From Fodinicola feengrottensis (GTDB lineage: Bacteria; Actinomycetota; Actinomycetes; Mycobacteriales; HKI-0501), in the NCBI RefSeq assembly GCF_010993775.1, contig NZ_WOTO01000010.1, positions 1 to 64,000 on the forward strand: DNA of 64,000 bases, in the 5' to 3' direction. Positions 38,470 through 48,833 of the stretch are shown piece after piece (within the stretch, counting starts at the first letter, position 1; every line of letters starts with the position of its first letter). The notes below the pieces were generated by a model, which was not told where the DNA came from, ran no database searches, and saw only the letters and a program-made list of their open reading frames with translations. A program made the position numbers and the translations under genes.

Positions 38470-39148
38470 ATGAGCCCCCACCAGCCGCCAGCGTTCGACG
38501 CGGGACCGCCCCGCGAAGGCACCGCTCAGCGAGGACGCGGTCATTGACGCGGCGCTGGCCATCCTGAAATCCGACGGGCTGGCGGCGGTCTCGATGCGGC
38601 GGGTCGCGACCGCTCTCGACACTGGAGCCGGCTCGCTTTACGTCTACGTCTCCGGCCGCGATGCCCTGCTGCAGGCGATGCAGGATCGCGTCATCGCCAC
38701 CATCGAGCTTGAAACGCCGAACTCGTCACGTTGGCGTACGCAGCTGCATTCACTGCTTGGCCGCATGCGCCACGCGCTGCTCGCGCATCCCGGAATCGCC
38801 GCGGCGGCGATGGGCAGCCCCCCTCGTACCGAAGCTTCGCTTCGCCTCCTGGAGAACCTGCTGGGAATCCTGCTCGCGGGCGACATCGAGCCGCAACGCG
38901 CGGTCTGGGCCACCGATGTCCTCGCCGCCCTGGTCAGCCATGCCGCGGTGGAAGACGACCTCCGGCGCGGCGCTGGTCAGGAATGGGTCGGCGAGCTCCG
39001 CCAGACGTTCGCCGACCTGCCGTCCGACCGGTTCCCGCTCATCTCCACGCATGCCGCACAGCTCACCGCGGGCAACAGCGACGAGCGGTTTCGGTTCGCG
39101 GTCGACGTTGTCGTCGACGGCTTGCTCGCCGGCGCGAACCCCGCCTGA
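38470..39148 (+). CDS. TetR-family repressor of the exporter (one frameshift)
   Basis: About 225 residues. ATG 38470 follows gggagg. The frame changes near 38505. The HTH is DAALAILKSDGLAAVSMRRV...LDTGAGSLYVYVSGRD, typical of TetR. The C-terminus is of the TetR_C type (HPGIAAAAMGSPPRTEASL). Divergent from the DHA2 exporter with a shared operator, so it most likely represses the exporter until a ligand binds. Confidence 0.85.
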
Positions 39149-39528
39149 ATAGACCCTGTCGCGGCACCATTCTCACCACATTGCTTAGGGTTGAACGCGA
39201 ACGCGCACGCACAGGGTGCGGCGCGAAAAACTGTCGTACCCCCCCAAAAAAATCCCCCCCACCCAGTGACGGGTGGGGGGCGGGTTCGAGGACCGATGTT
39301 CAACTAAAAATTAAGGTCCACCTCTCGACCCACCCCCCGCCCGTTCAAAGGGAGGGGGAAAGAAAAACAGACACCTACGACAATTTCGCGCCGCACCCAC
39401 CTTTGGTACGCGACATTTTCGGGCTCCGGGATGTCTCAACACGGCCTGACAGGGAGGGCAACCCTACCCGCCCCGGAGGTGCATCCCAGAGTGTTGCCGT
39501 GGACGAGAGCATGACCGCCGTTTCCGGG
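39149..39528. other. Gene-free low-complexity region with nested hairpins
   Basis: No gene. Bases 39239-39365 are tracts of C, G and A. One hairpin is CCCACCC-AGTGAC-GGGTGGG (39254-39280). A second potential stem pairs 39271-39290 with 39322-39343, so the two structures compete for the same G-rich strand. It lies between the convergent tetR and acetyltransferase genes and probably acts as a terminator; the composition is unlike the rest of the window. Confidence 0.5.
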
Positions 39529-39990
39529 TCAGGTCGGATCGTTGAGATCGCGCAAAAATCGGGATGACTTCCCCGCTTGGTCGGGATAGCCACGGTGCCG
39601 GTAGAACTCGTGTGCGGCTTGGCGACGGTCCGCGCTGGTGACCTCCATGCGTACGCATCCATGACTTGTCGCGAACGTTTCCGCCACTGCGACAAGCGCA
39701 GTGCCCACACCCTGGCCGCGGGCTTGATCGGAGACGACCAGAGCCACGATCCGCCCCCAGGAACCGGCGCGCTCGAAGAACGGGCAGATGTGGACGGCGA
39801 CCAGACCGAGAAGATCACCGTCCGCCTCGGCCACGTACACCGCGCTCGCGGGATCGTCATCCCAGGCCTGGATGCGAGTCGCTGTCGTCGTGGTGTCGTC
39901 CTGGGGATGGTCCAGCTGGCGAAGCAGTTCGTTGACGGCCGCGGCGTCGTCGGGGGTGCGCCAGCCGTATCCGGATGCCTTTCCCTGTCA
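39529..39990 (-). CDS. GNAT-family N-acetyltransferase (one frameshift)
   Basis: About 153 residues. The best start is near 39990 (TTG, LTGKGIRIRLAHP), overlapping the vanX stop. The frame changes near 39950. The acetyl-CoA motif A is VVSDQARGQGVGTALVAVA (R/QxxGxG/A), preceded by VYVAEADGDLLGLVAVH. The C-terminal HEFYRHRGYPD is typical. Last gene of the van operon by position; a role in resistance is not known, so it may be a passenger. Substrate unknown. Confidence 0.78.
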
Positions 39991-40631
39991 ACGCTTCGCC
40001 AGCTCCCTCGGTCGACTCAAGTCGGTGACAGGAAAATCGAAATAGGTGTCTGGATAGGGTTCGTTTTTCAGAGTGTAGTGCCACCACTCGCACTCGTACG
40101 AGCTGAACCCACTGACTTCCATGACAGCGCGAAGGTGGTGGCGGTTCTGCGCTTCGACCTGCGTGATTCCTTTCGCTCCATGGTGCGAAACGGAGTCCAT
40201 CAGATCATGGTCACCGCCCATCAAAGCGAGCCCACCGGTAGCCAGGTGGTAGAAAGTCAGGTCGACGGTGCTGCCTCGGCTGTGGCCCGACTTGGCGGCC
40301 ACATATCCCTCTTCGAACATCTCGGCTCTGTCAATATTCGGATAGTGCCTGAGTTTCGTCCGGCCATCCTCGGGCTGTTGCGACCAGCGAACAAAACAGT
40401 CGACGGCGCGTTGCGGCCGGTAGCCATCCCAGAGAAGCAAGCCAAACCCCAGGGATGCGGCCGCTTCTCGGGCTCTTTCCAGAGCTGCGCGCACAGCGCC
40501 CTCGTACCAACGATTCGGTTCACCACATATCCGTCTACCGGCTTGCCGGTAAAATTGTCCCAGGTGGCGTATTTGGTGTCCCAACGTATTCCGGGTACGT
40601 ATTCATCCACGAAGACGAAATCGTCTTTCAT
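39988..40631 (-). CDS. vanX: D-Ala-D-Ala dipeptidase VanX (one frameshift)
   Basis: About 213 residues (VanX is usually 202). It hydrolyses D-Ala-D-Ala in the cytoplasm so that only D-Ala-D-Lac enters the cell wall. ATG 40631 (MKDDFVFVDEYVPGIRWDTK), with ATGA overlap with vanA. WDNFTGKPVDGY is a family hallmark. Zinc ligands: His and Asp in SGHSRGSTVDLT, and the final His in ECEWWHYTL, with catalytic Glu before WWH. GLLLWDGYRPQRAV carries the conserved Arg. The frame changes near 40490. Confidence 0.93.
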
Positions 40632-41673
40632 TGGGCTTTTCCGGTCAAGGTCAACGACACCAGCATGTCGATCACCTCGGCAAGGGAGTATCCAGCGGCC
40701 GCCATCATCCGCGGATAGCGGCTGTAGGAGGTCAGGCCGGGGAGGGTGTTGACCTCGTTGAGCACCACCTTTCCGTCCTCCTTCAGGAACACGTCCACTC
40801 GCGCCAGCCCACCGCATCCCAAGGCGCGATAGATGGCCTTCGCCGTCTCGTGTACGAGCGAGCGCGACTCCGCCGAGATGTCCGCCGGACAGATGAAAGA
40901 CGAGTTTTCCGAACCGGTTTCCGGGTGGCTTTCCTGGTGAATCTTGAAGAACCCATGAGACAGGGCGACCCGGTCCGACTCGCCCACGATCAGATCAGGT
41001 CCTGGTCGTTCCCCAGGATGGAGCAGCCGATCTCGCTGCCGACGACGGCTTCTTCGATCAGCACCTTCGAGTCGTACTCCCTCGCGGCCTCCACCGCGCT
41101 CAGCAGTTCTTCTTCGCCGGACACCTTGGTGACGCCGAAGGATGAACCCGAACGGGCCGGCTTCACGAAGACCGGATAGGTGAGCTGGTCGGGATCGATG
41201 TCCTGGTCCGCCGTGACAATCCAGAACTTCGGAGTGGCGATGCCCGCGCCTGCGACGACTGTATAGGCAAGGGCTTTGTCCATGCACAGAGCCGAACTCT
41301 GGACATCGCAGCCCACATAGGGGAGGCCGGAGAGCTCGAACAAGCCCTGGATCGCACCGTCCTCGCCAAGCTTGCCGTGCAGCACCGGAAACACGACGTC
41401 CAGACTGATGGTTTCGCATTTCGCCTGGTCAATGACCAGCAATCCGCGGGGTGCTGCGATCTGGTGACAGCACGGCACGGCGGCCGTTATTTTCCCAGCC
41501 CTCGTCAGGACCGTCACACAGCTTCCAGACGCCGCTTTCGGTGATGCCAATCCAGAAAGGGTCATACTTGTCGGTATCGAGGCTCCTCGCGACCTCTCGC
41601 GCGGACTTGAGGGAGATGGGGTGCTCTTCACAGGCGCCCCCGAAAAAATGATGCCGATCTTCGTCTTGTTCAT
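40628..41673 (-). CDS. vanA: D-Ala-D-Lac ligase VanA-type (frameshifts)
   Basis: About 348 residues (VanA is 343). ATP-grasp ligase that makes D-Ala-D-Lac, which lowers vancomycin affinity. Motifs: ACEEHPISLKS, FPVLHGKLGEDGAIQGLFEL, FVKPARSGSSFGV, omega-loop region ETGSENSSFICPAD like that of VanA/VanB, and ARVDVFL...NEVNTLPGLTSYSRYPRMM with the metal-binding Asp, Glu and Asn. Frame changes near 41640, 41450 and 40995. Start overlaps vanH (ATGA) and end overlaps vanX. All catalytic residues that can be read are intact. Confidence 0.92.
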
Positions 41674-42660
41674 GCGGTATTTTCGCTTTCAAATCTCAGA
41701 CAGTTGATAATGGAGTTTTCGACGGTGTCGCCCAGAGCGTGGTCCGTGTAGTACGCGGTGTGCGGACTGATGATCACATTCGGCAGTTCCTGAAGCCGCA
41801 GCAACAACTTGCTTTCGATGGGCCTGTCTCTACGGTCCGCGTAGAATATTCCTTCCTCTCCTTCGAGAACATCCAACGCGGCACCACCCAGTCGACCGCA
41901 TTCCAATGCCGAGACGAGAGCCTCGGTGTCCAGCAGCGGACCGCGCCCGGTGTTGACGAGGTACGCGCCACGGCTCATCTGTTCGATACGCTTGACAGTC
42001 CAAGAGGTGGTACGTGTCCGCGTTAAGCGGCGTATGTAGCGTGATGATGTCGCTGTGACCGAGCAATTCGTCGAGGGGGACGTAGTCGACGGAAGTCGCG
42101 GGAAACGTGTCATAGGCCAATATCCGACAGCCAAAGCCCCGCAGCCGGTCAATCACCGCGGCACCAATGCGTCCTGTTCCCACCACTCCGACGGTCAGGT
42201 CGCGCAGCTCTTTCCCGCGTACGTCATCCAGTCGGTAGTCATGAACGTCCGCACGCCGGACCATGGACTTTGCGTTTCGTACACACATCAGCATGAGCAT
42301 CAGCGTGTAGTCGGCCACACTGTCGGGCGAATAGGTGACGTTTTCGACGGAAATGCCAACGCTCCGGGCGTACTTCACATCGATATGGTTGTATCCGATA
42401 CTTCTGGTGGACATATACCGGACGCCGGCTCGGCTGAGCGCGAGCAGCGTGGCGTTCGTGATGTGAGTTTTGTGGCCCACGCTGACGCATCGTTTTCCGG
42501 ACGCCAGGTGAATGTTCCCCTCAGAGGCCGGTGTTTCGGTCATGGTGGGCATAACGCCGAAGCGAGGCGCCAGCTCTCGGAACAAGATGGCTTCGTCCCG
42601 CTCGCATCCATAGATCGTGACGGGGACGGCATGGGGGCGACGGTCTGACAGCGGGATCAC
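41670..42660 (-). CDS. vanH: D-lactate dehydrogenase VanH (one frameshift)
   Basis: About 330 residues (VanH is 322). It reduces pyruvate to D-lactate for VanA. GTG 42660 overlaps the end of the upstream ligase gene (GTGA). Signature VanH residues: TIYGCERDEAILF, STRSIGYNHIDV, SPDSVADYTLMLMLM, Rossmann GVVGTGRIGAAVI, NTGRGPLLDTEALV, GGAALDVLEGEEGIFYAD and the catalytic His in SPHTAYYTDHA. The frame changes near 42000. More similar in motif to VanH than the dehydrogenase at 12391. Confidence 0.93.
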
Positions 42661-43634
42661 TTCTGGTTCCCCGATCGGCGGCGCAAAGCGGTTTGAATCA
42701 AGGTGTCCAGCAGTTCCGGGTAGTCCAGGCCGGCCGCCTGCCACATTCGCGGGTACGGCGACGCGGAGGTAAAGCGCGGAAAGGTGTTTACCTCGTTGAC
42801 GACGACTTCGCCGTCCGCGTCGACGAAGCAGGTGACGCGAAGCAGCCCCGTGCAGTCCAACGCGGCGAATGCCTGCCGGGCCACCCGGTCCAGCCGTACG
42901 AGAGTCTGCTGATCCACGCTGGCCGGAACTTCGAGAGCGGTGGAATCCAGCGGCGGGCTCACGTGCACGGCCCCGTCGGGCGTCTCGAGTACGCCGATGC
43001 CGATCTTTCGTCCTCGGACCGCCGTTTCGACCAGGACCTTCGGGTCGATCCGCCGGGCCGCCGCGATGGCCGCGGCCAGGTCATCCCAACTGTCCACTGT
43101 GGACACATGAAGACTGGACCCGGCGCGCGCGGGTTTAACGAACACCGGCAAACCAAGGCGTTCTTTTTCCGCGGTGGTCAGGTCACTGCGGCCCGCTCGC
43201 AACACGACTCCGTCCGGCACGGTCAGCCCGGCGGCGGCGAGGAGCTTCCTGGCGTACTCCCGGTCCATTCCGGCCGCGCTGGCCAAGGTGCCGTTTCCGA
43301 CGTACGGGAGGCGGGCCAGCTCCAGCAACGACTGAATGGTGCCGTCCTGGCCATGGCAGCCGTGCAGGGCCGGGAGCACGATGTCGACGTCCCGCAACCG
43401 CTCCAAGGTGCCCCAGATGCTGCGCAGTCGATCCGCCTCGGGGAGCCGCCCGCGGCTGGGGAAGTCCGGGCCGCTGATCCGCCAGCGGCCAGCAACGCTG
43501 ATCTTGACCGCGACGACGTCGTATCGACGGCTGTCGAGGTGGGTGACGATGCTGGCGGCGGACTCGCATGACACGTCGTGGTCACCGCTTGGTCCGCCGT
43601 ACACAACGGCGATCCGCGTTCTGGTTTCATTCAC
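42657..43634 (-). CDS. Divergent D-Ala-D-Ala ligase homologue with altered active site
   Basis: A 325-residue ATP-grasp protein of the Ddl/Van family, uninterrupted, first gene of the van operon; its TGA overlaps the vanH GTG. Recognisable: PALHGCHGQDGTIQSLLEL, LPVFVKPARAGSSLHV, VVNEVNTFPRFTSASPYPRM. Several residues that are catalytic in DdlB are changed: the first-subsite Glu is Asp (GPSGDHDVS), the metal-binding Asp after the Arg is Thr (LLRVTCFV for GRIDVM), the Gly in SPGMTS is Arg (PRFTS), and the omega-loop Tyr/Lys is absent. It may be a regulatory, scaffold or altered-substrate protein. It is not a VanA duplicate. Confidence 0.85.
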   Translation of the reverse strand: MNETRTRIAVVYGGPSGDHDVSCESAASIVTHLDSRRYDVVAVKISVAGRWRISGPDFPSRGRLPEADRLRSIWGTLERLRDVDIVLPALHGCHGQDGTIQSLLELARLPYVGNGTLASAAGMDREYARKLLAAAGLTVPDGVVLRAGRSDLTTAEKERLGLPVFVKPARAGSSLHVSTVDSWDDLAAAIAAARRIDPKVLVETAVRGRKIGIGVLETPDGAVHVSPPLDSTALEVPASVDQQTLVRLDRVARQAFAALDCTGLLRVTCFVDADGEVVVNEVNTFPRFTSASPYPRMWQAAGLDYPELLDTLIQTALRRRSGNQK

Positions 43635-43825
43635 TGGCGAACCGCGATCGACTGCGCGCTGGGGGCGTCGAGGTCAGCGGTGACATGTCGATCACGCTAG
43701 GGCGGCTTTGTACCAGGACTGTGACAGTTCGTCGACAGGTCAGCACGTCTGCGATAACCCTGGCTTAATGTAGTTATGGTCGCGTCGAACCGGTGCTGGC
43801 CACTGTCTGGTAAGGAGTCGTCACC

Positions 43826-44513
43826 GTTTCTCGTCTGCTGCTCGTCGAGGACGACGCCGTGCTGGCCGAGACACTGTCCCGCGCACTGCGTGGATTCGGC
43901 CACGAGGTGGTGGTGACTCCCAGCGGTGAGCAGGCCCTGGAGTCACTGTTCGAGCGGCGGGAACCAGCCGAGGTGGTCTTGCTCGACGTGATGCTGCCCG
44001 GGATAGACGGATTCGAGGGTCTGCCGCCGCATCAGGGCGGCCGACGCGCTCCCGGTCATCCTGCTCACCGCTCGAGGTGACGCGATGGACGTGGACGTCG
44101 TGGTGGGGCTGGAGTGCGGGGCCGACGACTATGTCGTCAAGCCGGTCGAACCGCGGGTGCTCGACGCGCGGGTGAAGACGATCCTGCGGCGTACGACACC
44201 GGCACAGCGGACCACCCGCAGGATCGGCGACCTGGAGATCGACAGTACGGCGTTGGTGGTGACCAAGGGCGGGACCGAGCTGGTCCTCACCGCGACCGAA
44301 CTTCGCCTGCTGGTGGAGTTCGCCGACCACACCGGGCAGGTGCTGAGCCGGCAGACGCTGCTGCAACGGGTGTGGGACTACGGATACACCGGCGACACCC
44401 GGCTGGTCGATGCCGCGGTGTCCCGCCTGCGCGCGAAAATCGAGCCGGATCCCGGCAACCCCACCGTGCTGCGTACCGTACGCGGGCTCGGCTATCGCCT
44501 GGTCACACCATGA
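43826..44513 (+). CDS. OmpR-family response regulator (one frameshift)
   Basis: About 229 residues. The receiver domain has the acidic pair in LLLVEDDAVLAE, the phosphorylated Asp in VVLLDVMLPGIDG and Lys in DYVVKPVEP. A C-terminal winged helix follows (LTATELRLLVEFADHTGQVL, RVWDYGYTGDTRLVDAAVSRL). The frame changes near 44025. No standard start codon fits the ribosome binding site aaggag: the expected position reads GTT (43826). Divergent from the van operon by about 190 bases, so a VanR-like role is plausible but not shown. Stop overlaps the kinase start. Confidence 0.85.
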
Positions 44514-46009
44514 CGTGGCGACTGGGGCTGCGGGCCAGCATCGCGCTCACAGTCGTGCTGGTCACCACCCTCGCGGCGGCCGTGATGGCACTGGTGACCT
44601 ACCAGTTGCAGACCGGGCCCACCAGGGACCGGTACATCGGGGCCGCCACGGTGAACTTCCTTTACGACGCCCGGCAGCTGAGCGAGCAAGTCAACGCGGC
44701 CACTGTTGCCACCAAGATCGACGTCAACAAGTTCCGCGACTACAAGCTCACCCGGCCGGGAATCATCTGGGCGGTGCTCACCGCCAAGGTCGACAGCAGC
44801 CCCGGCGGCTCCATAAGCCGCGATGCCGCCCCCGGCGACGAGAAGTTCGTCGTCACAGCAGGTAACAGCAGCTTGCTGGTCAGCCAGCTCTCCTTGCCCG
44901 AGGCGGACATGGTGCAATCCGCGGTGAGCCTCGCGCGGCGAAGTCCGCAGCCGGTGACCCGTATCGTCAACACCAAGCTCGGCCCGAAGCTGATCATCGT
45001 CGGCCAACTCGGCCCGGGTCTGCTGTTCGCCGAGGCGTTCGACACCCATCAACTGGACAGCGAGCTGTCCACCCTGCGGCTGCAGCTCGATGGCATCGCG
45101 GCCGGGGCGGCCCTGCTCGGCGTCCTCATCGGAGTGGTGGCCGCGGGGCGCATCCAGCGACGCGTACGCACCGCGGCCGTGGCGGCCAGAAAGCTCGGCG
45201 ACGGCGCGCTGGACACCCGCCTGCCGGTGCGCGGACGGGACGAACTCGCCGACCTCGCCAGCTCGTTCAACGCGATGGCCCAACGACTGAGCGAATCCAT
45301 CCAACAGCTGCAGGTGAACGACCAGCGCCAGCGGCGTTTCATCGCCGATGTGGCGCACGACCTGCGCACCCCGCTGGCTTCGATGATCGCGGCGGCGGCC
45401 AGCCTGAACGCCAAGGACACTGACGACCGGGTACGTTCGGCGGAGCTGGTCAGCAGTCAGGTCCAGCGGCTGAGCTCGCTCGTCGAGGACCTGCTGGAGA
45501 TGTCCCGGTTCGACGCCGGGTGGCCGAGCTGCGGCCGGAGTCCGTCGACCTGGAACCCCCTCGCGGCCGACGCCGTCGCGCTGAGCGCGCCGGAAGCCGG
45601 GATCCAGGTGGCCGTCACCGGGGACGCCACTATCGTCGGCGATCCGCGCCGGTTGCACACGATCGTACGGAACCTGGTGACCAACGCCGACCGCCACGGC
45701 GCGCGACCGATCACCGTCACCATCGACGGCAGCGCGGTCGACCTGGTACGCGTCGCGGTCGCCGATTCCGGACCGGGGCTGCCCGCCGACCTCGCCCCGT
45801 TCGTGTTCGACCGGTTCGCCCGCGGCGACCGCGCCCGCCAGAAGACCGAGGGAAGCGGCCTGGGGTTGGCGATCGCGTACGAGAACGCCGCCCTGCACGG
45901 CGGCCGGCTGGAGGTCGCGAACTCCGCGGGCGCGGTCTTCACCCTCACCGTGCCGCGCGGCACCGCGGCGGACTCCGGTCCCGTACCAGAAAACCCACCG
46001 ACGAGTTGA
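44510..46009 (+). CDS. Sensor histidine kinase
   Basis: A 499-residue kinase. ATG 44510 overlaps the regulator stop. TM1 ASIALTVVLVTTLAAAVMAL (residues 9-29), an extracellular domain of about 150 residues, TM2 at about 193-213 (AAGAALLGVLIGVVAAG), HAMP, H-box FIADVAHDLRTPL (about residue 285), N-box RNLVTNADRH, G1 DSGPGLP, F FDRFARGD and G2 GSGLGLAI. A short stretch near 45525-45565 is probably out of frame because two indels cancel. The large outer domain differs from the short sensor loop of Streptomyces VanS, so the signal may not be vancomycin itself. Confidence 0.88.
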   Translation: MTWRLGLRASIALTVVLVTTLAAAVMALVTYQLQTGPTRDRYIGAATVNFLYDARQLSEQVNAATVATKIDVNKFRDYKLTRPGIIWAVLTAKVDSSPGGSISRDAAPGDEKFVVTAGNSSLLVSQLSLPEADMVQSAVSLARRSPQPVTRIVNTKLGPKLIIVGQLGPGLLFAEAFDTHQLDSELSTLRLQLDGIAAGAALLGVLIGVVAAGRIQRRVRTAAVAARKLGDGALDTRLPVRGRDELADLASSFNAMAQRLSESIQQLQVNDQRQRRFIADVAHDLRTPLASMIAAAASLNAKDTDDRVRSAELVSSQVQRLSSLVEDLLEMSRFDAGWPSCGRSPSTWNPLAADAVALSAPEAGIQVAVTGDATIVGDPRRLHTIVRNLVTNADRHGARPITVTIDGSAVDLVRVAVADSGPGLPADLAPFVFDRFARGDRARQKTEGSGLGLAIAYENAALHGGRLEVANSAGAVFTLTVPRGTAADSGPVPENPPTS

Positions 46010-46048
46010 CCTCGACAAAGGCGCGGTTTCGGCGGTGAAACCAAGATA

Positions 46049-46069
46049 GCGAGGAGTTTCACTCCCCGC
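46049..46069 (+). terminator. Hairpin terminator after the two-component genes
   Basis: GCGAGGAGT-TTC-ACTCCCCGC, one mismatch in a 9-base stem, 40 bases after the kinase stop and before the AT-rich promoter of rox. Confidence 0.5.
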
Positions 46070-46092
46070 CATTATTAACATATATCGCATGG

Positions 46093-46114
46093 GGGGGCTT
46101 GCCACAAGACCCCC
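46093..46114. promoter_or_regulatory. Rifamycin-associated element (RAE) upstream of rox
   Basis: GGGGCTTGCCACAAGACCCC, an inverted repeat (GGGG-TTG / CAA-CCCC) about 85 bases before rox. From memory it matches the RAE, an inverted repeat of about 19 bp found upstream of rifamycin-inactivating genes in actinomycetes; the consensus should be checked. An AT-rich promoter-like stretch (attaacatatatcgc) lies immediately upstream. Confidence 0.75.
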
Positions 46115-46196
46115 ATCGTGCTGCAGAATCTGCGAGCCCGATGCCACCACCTGCGGAAACAGATCCGCGGGATTGGCGAAACGCAGTCTGTAGTGA

Positions 46197-47632
<1,436 letters not shown>

Positions 47633-47633
<1 letters not shown>

Positions 47634-47793
47634 GTCCTGTCTGGTTATTCCGGTGGGATGAGAGTCGAGATCCAGGAGTCGGCTGGCGGCACCGCGGGAA
47701 AGCCTTCATAGCAGCGCTATGGGGGCTTTTCCGCGGTGCCGCCAGGCGGCTCCTGGGCTCGGCTATCGCCCGCCGCAATAACCAGACAGGACC
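47633..47793. repeat. 161-bp inverted-repeat element (MITE-like)
   Basis: Perfect 17-base terminal inverted repeats GGTCCTGTCTGGTTATT (47633-47649) and AATAACCAGACAGGACC (47777-47793). The interior is a long imperfect palindrome that folds on itself (GGCGGCACCGCGG...CCGCGGTGCCGCC around 47693-47742). No coding capacity. Its left end begins at the last base of the rox stop codon. It resembles a miniature inverted-repeat transposable element; it could also serve as a terminator. No clear target-site duplication. Confidence 0.65.
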
Positions 47794-47855
47794 TCGTCCA
47801 AAAGCTTCCCGATCGAACCACTATCTGGCAAGATTTGGTGGGAGGTAACAAAAAA

Positions 47856-48329
47856 ATGACATTTGTCAGACGAACGGTCGTCGCCTTGACGGCCGGCATC
47901 GGTCTCGCGGTCGCCATGCTGCCAGGCGCAGCCACCGCCGCTCCGGCGTTCCTGTGCAACGACGGCAGCAACACGTGCGTCAACCACGGCTTCGTGTTCC
48001 AGACACCGGGGCAGGGCGTGGCCTCACCAAGTGGACGTACGGTCCTGCAGCTGAGCAAGTTCCCGATGGGCTACAACGGGCTGCAGCTTTTTCACTGGAG
48101 CGACCCGGAATGGACGTCGAACAACAACGACGGCCAGTACGCGGTGTGGCAGCACGACGGCAACCTGGTCGTCTACGCGGCCGGCGGCGCGGCGATGTGG
48201 GCGACGAACACCAAAGGCGCGTGCTCGGCGGTGTATGACGGATGCCAACTCGCGATCCAAAATGACGGCAACGTGGTGATCTACAACCAGAACAGCCGCC
48301 CGGTCTGGGCCAGCAACACCGCTTTCTAA
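47856..48329 (+). CDS. Secreted bulb-type (D-mannose-binding) lectin
   Basis: A 157-residue protein. ATG 47856 follows ggtgggaggt. Signal peptide [20 protein letters not shown] with cleavage near AATAAPA. The bulb lectin domain has two clear QxDxNxVxY-type sites: [10 protein letters not shown] and [10 protein letters not shown], each followed by xxWAT/SNT ([18 protein letters not shown]). Cys pairs (CNDGSNTC) suggest disulfides. An extracellular sugar-binding protein; bacterial members include bacteriocin-like lectins. Flanked by the inverted-repeat element and a terminator, so it stands alone. Confidence 0.85.
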   Translation: MTFVRRTVVALTAGIGLAVAMLPGAATAAPAFLCNDGSNTCVNHGFVFQTPGQGVASPSGRTVLQLSKFPMGYNGLQLFHWSDPEWTSNNNDGQYAVWQHDGNLVVYAAGGAAMWATNTKGACSAVYDGCQLAIQNDGNVVIYNQNSRPVWASNTAF

Positions 48330-48335
48330 CGCGCG

Positions 48336-48366
48336 GGCGGCCCGTACCAACCTGGTACGGGCCGCC
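48336..48366. terminator. Hairpin terminator
   Basis: Perfect 14-base stem GGCGGCCCGTACCA / TGGTACGGGCCGCC with a three-base loop, between the convergent lectin (ends 48329) and EthD-type gene (ends 48382). Confidence 0.85.
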
Positions 48367-48381
48367 TGGAGCTAAAAGCGG

Positions 48382-48696
48382 TTAAATGTCCTCGACTATT
48401 TCCGCGAATGCGATCGCTACGCCACCGGTGGAGTGCTCGACGGTGGCGCCGACCAAGCTGCCCGCCTCAGCGGCGGCGGCGCTGGCCGCCGCGTAGTCGG
48501 CGAAGTAAAGGTCCAACAGCCGGTACGCCGGGGTTGGGCCGCCGTCTTCCTTTGGCCAGACTTTCGACACCTGGAGCCGAACCAGACCGGGAAGCTTGCG
48601 CGCCAGCGCGAGCTGGTCGGGGTAAGCGGCCTCGAAGGCGGCCGGGTCCTTCGGGTTCGAATAGACGAAGCTGATCTTGGTCGGGTGATCCGACAT
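48382..48696 (-). CDS. EthD-family small protein
   Basis: A 104-residue dimeric alpha/beta-barrel (ferredoxin-like) protein of the EthD type. ATG 48696 (MSDHPTKISFVYSNPKDPAAFEAAYPDQL, read in short pieces). The family hallmarks are FVYSNPKDPAAFEAAY at the first strand and LDLYFADYAAAS near the middle. EthD proteins often assist degradation or tailoring of aromatic or ether compounds; the partner enzyme is not evident here. Confidence 0.78.
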   Translation of the reverse strand: MSDHPTKISFVYSNPKDPAAFEAAYPDQLALARKLPGLVRLQVSKVWPKEDGGPTPAYRLLDLYFADYAAASAAAAEAGSLVGATVEHSTGGVAIAFAEIVEDI

Positions 48697-48833
48697 GAAT
48701 GCTGTTTCCTTCTCGTCGAGTGACATCTTGACCGGTGACGCCGGTCCCGCTGCGGTCAAGTCAACCGGCGGGGAATCGCCGGCACCACGCAGAACAGCAC
48801 GCAGAAGTGCGTACGCAGAGCGCTCCCGATCGG

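Noticed and set aside
39988-46009. Glycopeptide antibiotic biosynthetic cluster around the van genes
   Set aside because: No NRPS, P450, halogenase or glycosyltransferase is present; only resistance and regulation are seen.
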